NCBI RefSeq assembly: GCF_003054175.1
Contig: NZ_QBKN01000005.1
Coordinates: 1-64,000 of the forward strand
DNA: 64,000 nucleotides
Origin: Allosediminivita pacifica
GTDB lineage: Bacteria; Pseudomonadota; Alphaproteobacteria; Rhodobacterales; Rhodobacteraceae
Reading direction: 5' to 3'
Positions 43,173 to 52,977 of this stretch are shown here, piece by piece. Numbering within the stretch: the stretch's first letter is position 1; each line of letters begins with the position of its first letter. The translations under genes and the position numbers were made by a program. Under the pieces are notes generated by a model. It did not search any database, had not been told where the DNA came from, and saw only the letters and a program-made list of their open reading frames with translations.

Positions 43173-44918
43173 ATGAACCTCTTTTCCGACATCCGTGCCC
43201 AGGTCCTGGACGCGATCGCCGCGATGCAGGCCGAGGGCACACTGCCCGAGGGCCTCTCGACCGATGCGATCACGGTGGAGCCGCCGCGCGATCCGGCCCA
43301 TGGCGACATGGCGACCAACGCCGCCATGGTCCTCGCCAAACCCGCGGGCAAGAAGCCACGCGACATCGCCGACGTGCTGGCAGGCAAGCTCGCGGATGAC
43401 GCGCGCATCGCCTCGGCCGAGGTGGCGGGCCCGGGGTTCCTGAACCTGCGGCTGGCGGACGTGGTCTGGCAGGGTCTGCCCAAGGCGGTGCTGAGCGCGG
43501 GTGAGGCCTACGGGCGCGGTTCGCTGGGGCAGGGCGTGAAGGTCAACGTCGAATACGTCTCGGCCAACCCGACCGGGCCGCTGCACGTGGGGCACACACG
43601 GGGCGCGGTCTTTGGCGACGCGCTGGCCTCGCTGCTGGCCTACACCGGCTATGACGTGACGCGGGAGTACTACATCAACGACGGCGGCGCGCAGGTCGAT
43701 GTGCTCGCGCGGTCGGTCTACCTGCGCTACCTCGAGGCGCATGGCCACGAGGTCGAATTTGCAGACGGCACCTATCCGGGCGACTACCTTGTCCCCGTGG
43801 GCGAGGCGCTCAAGGCCGATGTGGGCGATGCCTACGTCGACCAGCCGGAAAGCGTCTGGCTGGAAAAGGTGCGGGAGTTCGCGACCGACGCCATGCTGGC
43901 GCTGATCCGCGAGGATCTTGCGCAGCTGGGCGTGGAGATGGACGTCTTCTTCTCGGAAAAGTCGCTCTACGGCACGGGCCGGATCGAGAACGCCATCGAC
44001 ACGCTGCGCGACCGGGGCCTGATCTACAAGGGCACGCTGGAGCCGCCGAAGGGCAAGGTCCCCGAGGATTGGGAGCCGCGCGAGCAGACGCTGTTCAAGT
44101 CGACCGAGCACGGCGACGACGTGGACCGGCCGATCATGAAGTCGGACGGCGCCTGGACCTATTTCGCGCCGGACATCGCCTATCACTGGGACAAGATCGA
44201 CCGCGGGTTCGACCAGCTGATCGACGTCTTCGGCGCCGACCACGGCGGTTACGTGAAGCGGATGAAGGCGGCGGTCTCGGCCCTGTCCGAGGGGCGCGTG
44301 CCGCTGGACGTGAAGCTGTGCCAGCTCGTGAAGCTCTACAAGAACGGCGAGCCGTTCAAGATGTCCAAGCGGGCAGGGACCTTCATTACCCTGCGCGACG
44401 TTGTGGACGAGGTCGGGCCCGACGTGACCCGCTTCGTGATGCTGACGCGCAAGAACGACGCACCGCTGGACTTCGATTTCGCCAAGGCGGTGGAGCAGTC
44501 CAAGGAAAACCCCGTCTTCTACGTGCAGTACGCGTACGCACGGGTCTTTTCGGTCCTGCGCAAGGCCGAGGCCGCCGGGATCGCCGTCGATGACGCCACG
44601 CTGGCAGGCGCGGATCTGTCGGACATGACCCACGAGACCGAGCTGAGCGTGGCGCGCAAGCTTGCGGAATGGCCGCGGCTGGTGGAGATCGCGGCGCGCA
44701 CGCATGAACCGCACCGGGTGGCCTTCTTCCTCTATGACCTCGCCTCGGACCTGCATTCGCTCTACAACCGGGGCAACGACGAGCCCCAGTTGCGATTCCT
44801 GCAGGAAGATGACCCCGCCACGAGTCAAGCGAAAATCGCGTTGGCCCGGGCCGTCGCGGTTGTCATTTCGGCCGGTCTTGGTATCTTGGGGGTCAAGCCG
44901 GTCGAAGAGATGCGCTGA
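43173..44918 (+). CDS. argS: arginyl-tRNA synthetase
   Basis: Class Ia synthetase charging tRNA-Arg, 581 residues. The HIGH-type motif is HVGHT (138-142), preceded by [13 protein letters not shown] lies near residue 395, and the C-terminal anticodon domain ends in [10 protein letters not shown]. The ATG at 43173 follows CGGAG. The upstream extension lacks ArgS sequence. It heads a string argS-SPOR-nagZ-scpA-scpB on one strand. Confidence 0.96.
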   Translation: MNLFSDIRAQVLDAIAAMQAEGTLPEGLSTDAITVEPPRDPAHGDMATNAAMVLAKPAGKKPRDIADVLAGKLADDARIASAEVAGPGFLNLRLADVVWQGLPKAVLSAGEAYGRGSLGQGVKVNVEYVSANPTGPLHVGHTRGAVFGDALASLLAYTGYDVTREYYINDGGAQVDVLARSVYLRYLEAHGHEVEFADGTYPGDYLVPVGEALKADVGDAYVDQPESVWLEKVREFATDAMLALIREDLAQLGVEMDVFFSEKSLYGTGRIENAIDTLRDRGLIYKGTLEPPKGKVPEDWEPREQTLFKSTEHGDDVDRPIMKSDGAWTYFAPDIAYHWDKIDRGFDQLIDVFGADHGGYVKRMKAAVSALSEGRVPLDVKLCQLVKLYKNGEPFKMSKRAGTFITLRDVVDEVGPDVTRFVMLTRKNDAPLDFDFAKAVEQSKENPVFYVQYAYARVFSVLRKAEAAGIAVDDATLAGADLSDMTHETELSVARKLAEWPRLVEIAARTHEPHRVAFFLYDLASDLHSLYNRGNDEPQLRFLQEDDPATSQAKIALARAVAVVISAGLGILGVKPVEEMR

Positions 44919-44992
44919 ACACAAGGCGCCCGCCGGCTCGTTTCGGGCAGATCACCTGACGGCAATGCATCGTCGGGGAAAATGAGGCGCAC

Positions 44993-46024
44993 ATGGCAGA
45001 CTATACCTTCGACGGGTACGATGGGGGCGATTCCGCCCCATCTTCCGCAAGAGTGGCGAGCCTGGCCAACTGGGCCGGCGCTGCGGCTTCGCTGGCGCTG
45101 GTGATCGGCATCAGTGTCTGGGGCTACCGGGTCGTGATGCGCGACGTGTCAGGCGTGCCGGTGGTGCGCGCGATGGAAGGTCCCATGCGGATCACGCCGG
45201 AAGACCCGGGTGGCGAGCTGAGCGACAATCGCACGCTCGCAGTGAACGAGGTCGCCGGTAACGGCGAGGCCTCGGGCCCCGTGGACCGGCTGGTGCTGGC
45301 GCCGCGCGAGGCGGGGCTGGGCGCCGACGACGTGCCGCAGGGTGCGCTGCCGGAGCTGACGGAGGATGAGCGCCGCGCCCGCGTGGGCGGCGGCACCTCC
45401 GACGGGGCGGCGGTGAGCGGCGATCCCATCGATGCGCTGGCCGAGAGACTTGCCTCAGGCACGCCTGAGGGCGAGGCCGCGGGGGAGACTGCCCCCGAGA
45501 CAAACGATATCGACGATGCGCTGGCGAGCGTCATGGCGGACGAAAGCGGCGCGACGCCGACCGTCAGCAGCCGCGGCGACGTCATCGATGCCGACGAGGG
45601 CGACGGCGACGCGGCGCCCTTCGATGGGCCGGGCTTGTCCGTGTCGCTGCGTCCCAGGGTGCGACCCGCGGGGATCCGCACGGCCTCGCTCGGCACGCCG
45701 CCGGCCGAGGCCGCGGCGGCGGTCGCGAGGGAAAGCGCGGAAGTGCGCGAGATGGACCCCGAGATGCTGCCCTCGGGCACGCGGCTGGTGCAGATCGGCG
45801 CCTTTGACAGCCCTGAGACCGCGCGTACCGAGTGGGACCGCCTGCGCGGCCGCTTCGGTGATTACCTCGTGGACAAGGCGCGGGTGATCGAGAAGGCCAC
45901 CTCCGGCGGACGCGTCTTCTATCGCCTGCGGGCGCACGGGTTCGACGATCTCGCCGATGCGCGTCGCTTCTGCGCGGCCTTCGTGGCGGGCAACGTCGAC
46001 TGCATCCCGGTGGTGACGCGGTGA
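44993..46024 (+). CDS. SPOR domain membrane protein
   Basis: 343 residues: short cytoplasmic N-terminus, one membrane segment (about 28-46), a long Pro/Glu/Ala-rich periplasmic linker, and a C-terminal SPOR domain (about 260-343) starting at LVQIGAFDSPETA. SPOR domains bind denuded peptidoglycan glycans at the septum, so the protein may act in division or cell-wall remodelling. The ATG at 44993 has GAGG upstream. Its stop overlaps the nagZ GTG by 4 bp, coupling it to a muropeptide-recycling enzyme. Confidence 0.85.
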   Translation: MADYTFDGYDGGDSAPSSARVASLANWAGAAASLALVIGISVWGYRVVMRDVSGVPVVRAMEGPMRITPEDPGGELSDNRTLAVNEVAGNGEASGPVDRLVLAPREAGLGADDVPQGALPELTEDERRARVGGGTSDGAAVSGDPIDALAERLASGTPEGEAAGETAPETNDIDDALASVMADESGATPTVSSRGDVIDADEGDGDAAPFDGPGLSVSLRPRVRPAGIRTASLGTPPAEAAAAVARESAEVREMDPEMLPSGTRLVQIGAFDSPETARTEWDRLRGRFGDYLVDKARVIEKATSGGRVFYRLRAHGFDDLADARRFCAAFVAGNVDCIPVVTR

Positions 46025-47025
46025 CGGCCTGGGGCGCGGCCATCCTCGGCTGCGCGGGAACGGAGCTGAGCGGGGGCGAGCGGGCGTTCTTTGCCCAGAG
46101 CAATCCCTTCGGCTTCATCCTTTTCGCGCGCAATATCGAGACCGCCAACCAGCTTCGCCGCCTGACCGCGGACCTGCGCGAGGCCGTGGGCTGGAACGCG
46201 CCTGTCTTCATTGACCAAGAGGGTGGGCGCGTGCAGCGCCTGCGGCCGCCGATGGCGCGCGAATGGCTGCCGCCGCTTGATGATATCGCGCGGCTGGGGC
46301 CGGACGCGGCGCGTGGCATGGTGCTGCGCTACGCGATGATCTCCCACGAGCTGCGGGGCTACGGCATCGACGGCAACTGCGTGCCGACGCTGGACGTGGC
46401 GCGCCCCGAGACACACGCCATCCTGCGCAACCGCCTTTACGGCGATACGCCCGATGCGGTGGTCGACATCGGGAAGGCGGTCCTGAAGGCCTGCCTTGAC
46501 GGTGGGGTGCTGCCAGTGATCAAGCATATCCCCGGCCACGGTATGGCGACGCTCGACAGCCACCTGGACCTGCCGCGCGTGTCGGCCCCGGTCGAGACGC
46601 TTGAGAGCGTCGACTTCGCACCCTTCCGGGCCTTCGCCGATGCGCCGCTGGCGATGACCGCGCACCTGGTCTACGAGGCGCTGGACGACGCGCCGGCGAC
46701 GATCTCGCCCACCATGATCGCCCGCATCCGCGAGGATATCGGCTTTGGCGGCCTGCTGATGACCGATGACATCTCGATGGAGGCGCTCTCGGGCACGGTG
46801 CCCGAACGAGCCGAGGCCGCGCTTGGTGCGGGCTGCGATATTGTCCTGCACTGCAACGGCAAGCTCGACGAGATGACGCCGCTCATGGAGCGAGTGGGTG
46901 TGTTCGGCGCGGCGGCGCAGGAGCGCGCGGAAGCGGCGCTGGAGGCGCGCCGGGACCCCGAGACTGTTGACATCGAGGCGCTCGAGGCGGAGTTTGAGGC
47001 GCTCATCAACAGCCCGGACGAATGA
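46021..47025 (+). CDS. nagZ: beta-N-acetylglucosaminidase NagZ
   Basis: GH3 enzyme that removes GlcNAc from GlcNAc-anhydroMurNAc peptides in cytoplasmic muropeptide recycling, 334 residues. The motif KHIPGHG (168-174) is followed by the acid/base dyad DSH (179-181); the nucleophile aspartate lies in MTDDISME (247-254). The start is GTG within GTGA, overlapping the SPOR gene. Its stop overlaps scpA by 4 bp. Confidence 0.93.
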   Translation: MTAWGAAILGCAGTELSGGERAFFAQSNPFGFILFARNIETANQLRRLTADLREAVGWNAPVFIDQEGGRVQRLRPPMAREWLPPLDDIARLGPDAARGMVLRYAMISHELRGYGIDGNCVPTLDVARPETHAILRNRLYGDTPDAVVDIGKAVLKACLDGGVLPVIKHIPGHGMATLDSHLDLPRVSAPVETLESVDFAPFRAFADAPLAMTAHLVYEALDDAPATISPTMIARIREDIGFGGLLMTDDISMEALSGTVPERAEAALGAGCDIVLHCNGKLDEMTPLMERVGVFGAAAQERAEAALEARRDPETVDIEALEAEFEALINSPDE

Positions 47026-47825
47026 CCGACGAGGACGCCAGCGACAACGTCACCGCCCTGTCCACCGTGGCAGACCGTCTCGAGGCCGAGGCGCTGGTTG
47101 TCGATGTCGACGGGTATGAGGGTCCGCTGGACCTGCTGCTGACGCTGGCGCGCACGCAGAAGGTGGATCTGCGTAAGATCTCGGTACTTGGGCTGGCGCA
47201 GCAGTACCTTGCCTTCGTGGAGAAGGCCAAGGAGCTGCGGATCGAGCTTGCCGCCGATTACCTTGTCATGGCGGCCTGGCTGGCCTTTCTGAAATCCCGA
47301 CTGCTGCTGCCGCCCGATCCCGAGGAGGAGGGTCCCTCGGGCGAGGAGCTTGCAGCACACCTGGCATTCCAGCTCGAACGCCTGCAGGCCATGCGGCAGG
47401 CGGCGGCGCAGCTCATGGGGCGCGACCAGCTTGGGCGGAACTTCTTTGCCCGCGGCCAGCCCGAGAGCGTCCAGCAGAAGAAGCGCGTGGTCTATTCGGC
47501 GACGCTGCTGGACCTGATGCAGGCCTACGCGCGCATCCGCACGCGCGATGAATTCCGCCCCTTCGTGATGGACCGCGACAAGGTCTTTACCATGGAAGAG
47601 GCGCTGGACCGGATGCGGGGGATGATCGGCTTTGCCGGCACCTGGACCGACATCCAGAGCTACCTGCCGGACGGGTGGGACGAGGATCCGGTCAAGTGGC
47701 GCTCGGCCACCGCCGCCACATTCGCCGCTTCGCTGGAGCTGGTGAAGGAGGGCAAGGCGGAACTGCGCCAGTCCGAGATATTCGCCCCGATCGAACTGCG
47801 CCGACGCGAGGACAGACGTGACTGA
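47022..47825 (+). CDS. scpA: segregation and condensation protein A
   Basis: Kleisin subunit that bridges SMC heads in the bacterial condensin, 267 residues. The N-terminal segment YEGPLDLLLTLARTQKVDL (about 27-45) is the SMC-neck binding helix, and LAADYLVMAAWLAFLKSRLLLP is typical. The C-terminal winged-helix region is present. It overlaps nagZ and scpB, so the three are co-translated. Confidence 0.94.
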   Translation: MTDEDASDNVTALSTVADRLEAEALVVDVDGYEGPLDLLLTLARTQKVDLRKISVLGLAQQYLAFVEKAKELRIELAADYLVMAAWLAFLKSRLLLPPDPEEEGPSGEELAAHLAFQLERLQAMRQAAAQLMGRDQLGRNFFARGQPESVQQKKRVVYSATLLDLMQAYARIRTRDEFRPFVMDRDKVFTMEEALDRMRGMIGFAGTWTDIQSYLPDGWDEDPVKWRSATAATFAASLELVKEGKAELRQSEIFAPIELRRREDRRD

Positions 47826-48504
47826 GGACGACGAACAGCCGCAAGCCGAGGCCGCGGACGAGACCCCGGGCGAGAGCCTGTTCGAGGCGCCGCCCATGGG
47901 CGAGCAGGAGCGCATGGTCGAGGCCATGCTCTTTGCCGCCTCCGAGCCGGTGACCTCGCGCGAGCTCGAGGCGCGGATGCCGCACGGCTGCGATGCCGCC
48001 GAGGCGTTGGTGCACCTGCGCAAGCGCTACGAGGGCCGCGGCGTGCACCTTGTTCGCGTGGGCGAAGCCTGGGCGATGCGCACGGCGCCGGATCTGGGCT
48101 TCCTCATGACGCGTGAGACCGTCGAGACGCGCAAGCTGTCGCGGGCGGCGATCGAGACGCTGGCCATCATCGCTTACCACCAGCCGGTGACGCGCGCCGA
48201 GATCGAGGAGATCCGCGGCGTGAGCGTCAGCCGGGGGACGGTGGATCAGTTGCTGGAAATGGAGTGGGTGCGCTTCGGCCGCCGAAGGATGACGCCGGGC
48301 CGCCCGGTGACCTTCGTGGTGACCGAGTCTTTCCTCGACCACTTCGGGCTCGAAAACGCGCGAGACCTGCCGGGGCTGGCCGAGCTGCGCGCCGCAGGGC
48401 TGCTGGAAAGCCGGCCGCGTCCCGAGGGGGCGCCCGAGGCCTCGGAGGACGAGGACGCCGAAGAGGCCGTGCAGACGGGGCAGAGCGAGCTTTTCGAGGA
48501 CTGA
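47818..48504 (+). CDS. scpB: segregation and condensation protein B
   Basis: Winged-helix dimer that binds ScpA in the SMC complex, 228 residues. ALLFASSEPV-type sequence appears as EAMLFAASEPVTSREL (about 35-50), followed by LAIIAYHQPVTRAEIEEIRG, which is diagnostic. A 40-residue acidic tail ends the protein. The start is GTG at 47818, inside the end of scpA (8-bp overlap). Confidence 0.94.
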   Translation: MTEDDEQPQAEAADETPGESLFEAPPMGEQERMVEAMLFAASEPVTSRELEARMPHGCDAAEALVHLRKRYEGRGVHLVRVGEAWAMRTAPDLGFLMTRETVETRKLSRAAIETLAIIAYHQPVTRAEIEEIRGVSVSRGTVDQLLEMEWVRFGRRRMTPGRPVTFVVTESFLDHFGLENARDLPGLAELRAAGLLESRPRPEGAPEASEDEDAEEAVQTGQSELFED

Positions 48505-48512
48505 CCTCCGGA

Positions 48513-48545
48513 CAAAGAAAAAGCCCCGGCCGCGTGGGCCGGGAC
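48513..48545 (-). terminator. intrinsic terminator of the SH3-protein gene
   Basis: Read on the minus strand, a stem GTCCCGGCC / GGCCGGGGC (one mismatch, 5-nt loop) is followed by TTTTTCTTTG. It lies about 26 bp beyond the stop of the minus-strand SH3 protein gene and just past the convergent scpB stop, so it may also slow read-through from the other side. Confidence 0.85.
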
Positions 48546-48570
48546 TTCACCGTCTTGGATCAGGCTGCGA

Positions 48571-49236
48571 TCAGCGGATCACTTCGACGATGCGGCGCGT
48601 CTCGGGGTCGATGATGACCGTCTGACGGTTCACGTTCAGGTAGGAATAGTCGCTGTCCGGAACCTCGTAGACCTCGATTTCCTGCGGAATGCCGGCACCG
48701 CGCGCCACTTCGCCTTCAAGGAAGACGGGCTCGACCGGGTTGCTGCGCACATAGGTCACGGTGGCCTCGGGCGTATCGGCAGCGGCGCCACCTGCCATGC
48801 CGAGCACGGCGCCCGCGGCCGCGGCTGCCGGGCCGCCGATCAGGAGGGCGCCTGCGGCTGCGCCGAGCGTGCCGCCGGCTGCGGCATCGGCCGCGTTGTC
48901 GTCCTCGTACTCGATGATGGCGACGTCGGCGGTGTTCTCGTAGACCACGGTCGGTTCAGCCTCGGGGCCTTCGATCGGTGCTGTCAGGTAGGCGGAATAA
49001 GCCCAGCCGGTCGTGCCGTCATAGGTGACTTCGCACCATTCGCCGGCTTCGGTACAGCCGGCCATGTCGACCGAATCCTCGCCGTCGATCACGCCGACGA
49101 CTTCGTACTGCGGACCGGGGCCCGCGCGGAGGTTCAGATCGGTGGTGGCAGTGGCTGTCATCGCGGCGAGCGCCGGGGTGGCGGCCAGTGCGATTGCGGT
49201 GGTGGCAATGAGCCCGGTCTTGATGCCCTTGGTCAT
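48571..49236 (-). CDS. exported SH3b / DUF1236 protein with glycine-rich segment
   Basis: 221 residues with a signal peptide (cleaved near ALAA, residue 24). A bacterial SH3 domain spans about 27-88 (LNLRAGPGPQYEVVG, then GWAYSAYL). A Gly/Ala-rich stretch (about 117-155) resembles a glycine zipper that could insert in or associate with a membrane. The C-terminal part (about 165-221), ending TVIIDPETRRIVEVI, matches DUF1236. The function is unknown; a cell-envelope role is likely. The ATG at 49236 follows an AAGGA site. It has its own terminator. Confidence 0.8.
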   Translation of the reverse strand: MTKGIKTGLIATTAIALAATPALAAMTATATTDLNLRAGPGPQYEVVGVIDGEDSVDMAGCTEAGEWCEVTYDGTTGWAYSAYLTAPIEGPEAEPTVVYENTADVAIIEYEDDNAADAAAGGTLGAAAGALLIGGPAAAAAGAVLGMAGGAAADTPEATVTYVRSNPVEPVFLEGEVARGAGIPQEIEVYEVPDSDYSYLNVNRQTVIIDPETRRIVEVIR

Positions 49237-49325
49237 TTCCGTGTCCTTCCTTGCTGTTCTACCGTTTTCGGTTCGACAGCCAAGAAAGTCGCGGGGAGGA
49301 GAAACGTTCCCGGGGGATGTGTTTC

Positions 49326-50414
49326 TTAAGTCTTTGAATCGGCGATAAATTGCTTGCCGAGCTTCAGGCCCTGACCCTGGTAATTGGACGATATGCCCTG
49401 TCCATACAGGCGTTTCGGCACTTCGGACATGCGCTCGTAGACCAGTCGTCCGACGATCTGTCCGTGCTCCAGAACGAAGGGCGCCTCGTGGCATCTGACC
49501 TCGAGAACGCCCCGCGCGCCGGCGCCTCCGGCGGGCCCGTGGCCGAAGCCCGGATCGAAGAACCCCGCGTAGTGGACGCGGAATTCGCCGACCATGGCGA
49601 GGTAGGGCGCCATCTCTGCGGCGTAGCTGGGGGGGATGTGCACGGCCTCGCGGCTGACGAGGATGTAGAAGGCGTCCGGGTCGAGGATCAGGCGGCCCTT
49701 TTCCGTGTGCAGCGGATCCCAGAAATCCCGCGGGTCGTAGTGGTCGATCTTCTCGAGATCGATGAGCCCGGTGTGCGGCTTGGCCCGCCAGCCGACGAGC
49801 CCGTCGCGGCCGGGCTGCAGGTCGACCGAGAAGCCGAGTCCCTGGTCGATGACCGGCTCGCCCCCGGTGACCAGCGTATCGGTCGCATGAAGGCTGCGCA
49901 GCTCGTCGTCGGTGAGCACGCTTCGGTCCTGCCGGAAGCGGATCTGGTTGAGGCGGGTGCCGGGCTTGACCAGCACCGAGAAAGAGCGCGGGCAAATCTC
50001 GGCGTAGAGCGGCCCGTCGTAGCCCGGAGCGATGCGGTCGAATTCGGTCCCGTCGTCGGTGATGAGCCGGGTGAGCAGGTCGAGCCGACCGGTGGAGCTC
50101 TTGGCGTTGGCGATGGCGTGTACATCGGCGGGCAGGGAGAGGCTCTCCTGCAGGGGCACGAGGTAGACGCAGCCCTTTTCCAGAACCGCACCGGGCGTGA
50201 GGTCGATCTGGTGCATCTCGAACTCGGCCAGACGGTCCGCGACGCGCTTGCCGCTGCCGGCAAGGAAGGAAGCCCGGACGCGGTAGGCGGTGGAGCCGAG
50301 ACGCAGGTCGAGGCTGGCGGGCTGCAGTTGCCCTTCGACGAGCGGCGCCTGCGCCGAGATGGCGTGCGAGGCGAAAAGCGCTTCGATCTGCTGGCTGGCG
50401 AGAACCCCGGTCAT
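49326..50414 (-). CDS. dcd: dCTP deaminase, long two-domain form
   Basis: Converts dCTP to dUTP for thymidylate synthesis. The 362 residues are about twice the E. coli enzyme and hold two dCTP-deaminase/dUTPase folds, as in the alphaproteobacterial long family. In each half the strand carrying the conserved glutamate is visible: GPLYAEICPRSFSVL near 140 and GARGVLEVRCHEAPF near 309. Both halves also have an AKSSTGR or GHGPAGG type loop. The ATG at 50414 has GGGAG upstream. It is next to tRNA-Pro. Confidence 0.88.
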   Translation of the reverse strand: MTGVLASQQIEALFASHAISAQAPLVEGQLQPASLDLRLGSTAYRVRASFLAGSGKRVADRLAEFEMHQIDLTPGAVLEKGCVYLVPLQESLSLPADVHAIANAKSSTGRLDLLTRLITDDGTEFDRIAPGYDGPLYAEICPRSFSVLVKPGTRLNQIRFRQDRSVLTDDELRSLHATDTLVTGGEPVIDQGLGFSVDLQPGRDGLVGWRAKPHTGLIDLEKIDHYDPRDFWDPLHTEKGRLILDPDAFYILVSREAVHIPPSYAAEMAPYLAMVGEFRVHYAGFFDPGFGHGPAGGAGARGVLEVRCHEAPFVLEHGQIVGRLVYERMSEVPKRLYGQGISSNYQGQGLKLGKQFIADSKT

Positions 50415-50545
50415 ATGCCTCTCCCGTATACTGTTCCGCCCTCTTAGCAGCGCGGGGACGGCGGGGGGAAGCAGGTCGCAAAGATGCGGGGCCCGGGGCC
50501 GGGCGATGCCCTTACCGTTGCCATACCTGCGATGCGGGGAAATTT

Positions 50546-50622
50546 TGGTCGGGCTAGCAGGACTCGAACCTGCGACCTTCCGTCCCCCAGACGGACGCGC
50601 TACCAGGCTGCGCCATAGCCCG
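50546..50622 (-). tRNA. tRNA-Pro (GGG anticodon)
   Basis: Read on the minus strand the 77-nt sequence forms a cloverleaf: acceptor CGGGCTA paired with TAGCCCG, D arm with AGCCTGGTAGCGC, anticodon stem TCCGT/ACGGA around loop CTGGGGG, and a T arm with GGTTCGAGTCC. The anticodon is GGG, read as proline. CCA is encoded at 50546-50548. Conserved T33 precedes the anticodon. Confidence 0.95.
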
Positions 50623-50701
50623 ACTTGTGAGGCCGTGTCATACCCGTTTTGTGGGCCGGGGCAACCCCCCTTGAGAGGGATTTTTCCCTGACGCGACGAC
50701 C

Positions 50702-51610
50702 TTAGGCCCGGGTCGCAGACATCCGGTCGGAGATCTGCTGCAGGGCCGCCACGTGACCCGCGATCTGGCTGGCCTGACGGGCGGAGAGACTGTCGACACG
50801 GGCAAGCTGGGACAGCACCCCGGGACGCGGCGTGATGGGTGCGATCTCCCGCGCGACGAGCGGAGCGCGTGCGGCGTCGGGCGCCTCGGGCTCTACCGCT
50901 TCGGGCTCTTCCGACACGGGCTCGGCCGGATCGGTGTCGAAGAGGGGCAGGTCGGGGGCGTTGTCGTCCTCGATCAGGTGGTCGAGATCGGACATGGCCA
51001 CCTCTTCCTCGGGGTTTTGGGCGGGCACATCGGCCGCGGCATCCGCGGCGAGGCCCGAATCCTCTTCCAGCGGCTCGGCACTGGCGGCGAAGGCGGGCGC
51101 CTCGGGAAGGTCACCGGCAGGTGCTGCCTCCATGACCGTATCGGCGGGGGCAGGGGCCTCGGCCGTCTCGGAGAGGGTTTCCTGCGCGGGATCTTCCGGC
51201 GCCGCGGCCTGCGGCGCCTGCTCCGATTCGGCGGGCGCACTGCGGGCGAAGGGCACGACGGTTTCCACCGCCTCGGCCTCTGTAAATGGGGCATCCTCGA
51301 CCGGCGTGCCGGCCACGCTGCCATCGAGGCTGTAGGGCGAAAGCGAGGCCACATGGCGCACGCCCTGTTCGCGCAGCAGCTTCTGCACGCCCTTGATGGT
51401 CATCCCGTCCTCGTGAAGCAGGCGCTTGATGCCGCCGATCAATTCCATGTCGGCGGGCCGGTAGTAGCGGCGGCCGCCGGCACGCTTGACCGGCTTCACC
51501 TGGGTGAACTTGCTTTCCCAGAAGCGCAGGACGTGGGCGGGGGTATCAAGCCATTCCGCCACCTCGGAGATGGTGCGGAAGGCGTCGCGTGACTTGGGCA
51601 CCGGCGCCAT
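50702..51610 (-). CDS. MerR-family transcriptional regulator
   Basis: 302 residues. The N-terminal MerR winged helix (about 12-85) reads [22 protein letters not shown] and then [12 protein letters not shown]. The rest is a long acidic Ala/Glu/Pro-rich region without a visible effector domain, ending in a short basic helix. Such MerR-like genes next to ihfA are common in alphaproteobacteria; targets are unknown. The start at 51610 shares a TGATG junction with the ihfA stop. Confidence 0.85.
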   Translation of the reverse strand: MAPVPKSRDAFRTISEVAEWLDTPAHVLRFWESKFTQVKPVKRAGGRRYYRPADMELIGGIKRLLHEDGMTIKGVQKLLREQGVRHVASLSPYSLDGSVAGTPVEDAPFTEAEAVETVVPFARSAPAESEQAPQAAAPEDPAQETLSETAEAPAPADTVMEAAPAGDLPEAPAFAASAEPLEEDSGLAADAAADVPAQNPEEEVAMSDLDHLIEDDNAPDLPLFDTDPAEPVSEEPEAVEPEAPDAARAPLVAREIAPITPRPGVLSQLARVDSLSARQASQIAGHVAALQQISDRMSATRA

Positions 51611-51912
51611 CAGGACTTGTTGCCCTGCGCGACGCGTTCCTTCATCAGGTGCGAAGGCCGGAAGGTCAGGACGCGGCGGGGCTGGATCGGCACTTCCTGG
51701 CCGGTTTTGGGATTTCGCCCGACCCGGGCCGCCTTTTCACGCACCGAGAAGGTCCCGAAGGACGAGATCTTCACCTGTTCGCCGGCGACCAGCGAATCCG
51801 ACATGTGTTCGAGCACGGATTCCACGAGTTCGGCGCTTTCGTTGCGTGACAGGCCCACCTCGCGAAAGACGGCTTCGCTCAGATCCATACGCGTTACGGT
51901 GCGTTCGCCCAT
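51610..51912 (-). CDS. ihfA: integration host factor subunit alpha
   Basis: DNA-bending HU/IHF family protein of 100 residues, with the helical dimerisation half [17 protein letters not shown] and the arm region [23 protein letters not shown], whose proline intercalates in DNA. The N-terminal TRMDLSEAV is typical for IhfA. I chose the ATG at 51912, which follows AGGGA; a TTG one codon upstream is unlikely. It is downstream of fabH by 93 bp and coupled to the MerR gene. Confidence 0.94.
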   Translation of the reverse strand: MGERTVTRMDLSEAVFREVGLSRNESAELVESVLEHMSDSLVAGEQVKISSFGTFSVREKAARVGRNPKTGQEVPIQPRRVLTFRPSHLMKERVAQGNKS

Positions 51913-52005
51913 CAATCATCCCTCCAGATTTCGGCCCAAGGATAGGCCGCAGGAAATTTCCGAGTCAATAACAGGGACTTGGGAACTGGGGTTCAGGCGC
52001 GGATT

Positions 52006-52977
52006 TCACCACCGCATGACCACCGCGCCCCAGGCGAGGCCACCGCCGATCGCCTCGGTCACGACCACGTCGCCGGTCTTGATCTGGCCGCGGGCCTTGC
52101 CCACCGACAGCGCCAGCGGGATCGAGGCGGCAGAGGTGTTGCCGTGGTCCTGGACGGTGACGACGACGCGATCCATGGAGAGTCCGAGCTTCTTGGCCGT
52201 GCCCGTGATGATCCGGATGTTGGCCTGGTGCGGCACGATCCAGTCGATGTCATCCGACGAGAGCCCCGCCTTGGCGAGAGCGCTCTCTGCCGAGGACGAA
52301 AGCTTTTCGACGGCGTGGCGGAAAACCTCGCGCCCCTGCATGCGCAGGAAGCCGGTGTTCTGCGTCGCGACGCCGCCGTCGACATAGAGAAGGTCGCGGA
52401 AACGGCCGTCGGAGTTTAGATCCGTGGAGAGGATGCCGCGATCTGCGCTGTTGCCGTCACCTTCCTGCGCTTCGAGCACGAGCGCACCCGCGCCGTCGCC
52501 GAAGAGAACGCAGGTCGAGCGGTCCGACCAGTCCATGATCCTGGAAAATGTCTCGGCCCCGATCACGAGGATCCGCTTGGCCTGTCCCGAGAGGATCATC
52601 GCGTTGGCGTTGCTGAGCGCGTAGACGAAGCCCGCGCAGACCGCCTGAACGTCGAAGGCGAAGCCGTGGGTCATGCCAAGCGCGGCCTGCACCATGGTGG
52701 CCGCCGAAGGGAAGGTCAGGTCGGCCGTGGAAGTGGCGAGCACGATGGCGTCGATGTCGTCGGCCGTCAGTCCGGCGTCGTCGAGCGCCGCACGGGCCGC
52801 GCGGGTGGCGAGGTCAGAGGTCGTCTGGCCCTCGGCGGCAAAATGCCGACGTTCGATCCCCGACCGGCTGCGAATCCACTCGTCCGAGGTATCCAGGGTC
52901 TCTTCGAATTCGGCGTTCTCGACGATGCGATCGGGCAGGTAGTGGCCTACCCCGATGGCAACAGCACGTCGTGTCAT
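52006..52977 (-). CDS. fabH: 3-oxoacyl-ACP synthase III
   Basis: Initiates fatty acid synthesis by condensing acetyl-CoA with malonyl-ACP, 323 residues. The catalytic triad is Cys114 (VCAGF), His250 (VPHQAN) and Asn280 (DHGNTSAAS). The ATG at 52977 overlaps the plsX stop by 4 bp, as in the widespread plsX-fabH arrangement. Cytoplasmic. Confidence 0.96.
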   Translation of the reverse strand: MTRRAVAIGVGHYLPDRIVENAEFEETLDTSDEWIRSRSGIERRHFAAEGQTTSDLATRAARAALDDAGLTADDIDAIVLATSTADLTFPSAATMVQAALGMTHGFAFDVQAVCAGFVYALSNANAMILSGQAKRILVIGAETFSRIMDWSDRSTCVLFGDGAGALVLEAQEGDGNSADRGILSTDLNSDGRFRDLLYVDGGVATQNTGFLRMQGREVFRHAVEKLSSSAESALAKAGLSSDDIDWIVPHQANIRIITGTAKKLGLSMDRVVVTVQDHGNTSAASIPLALSVGKARGQIKTGDVVVTEAIGGGLAWGAVVMRW

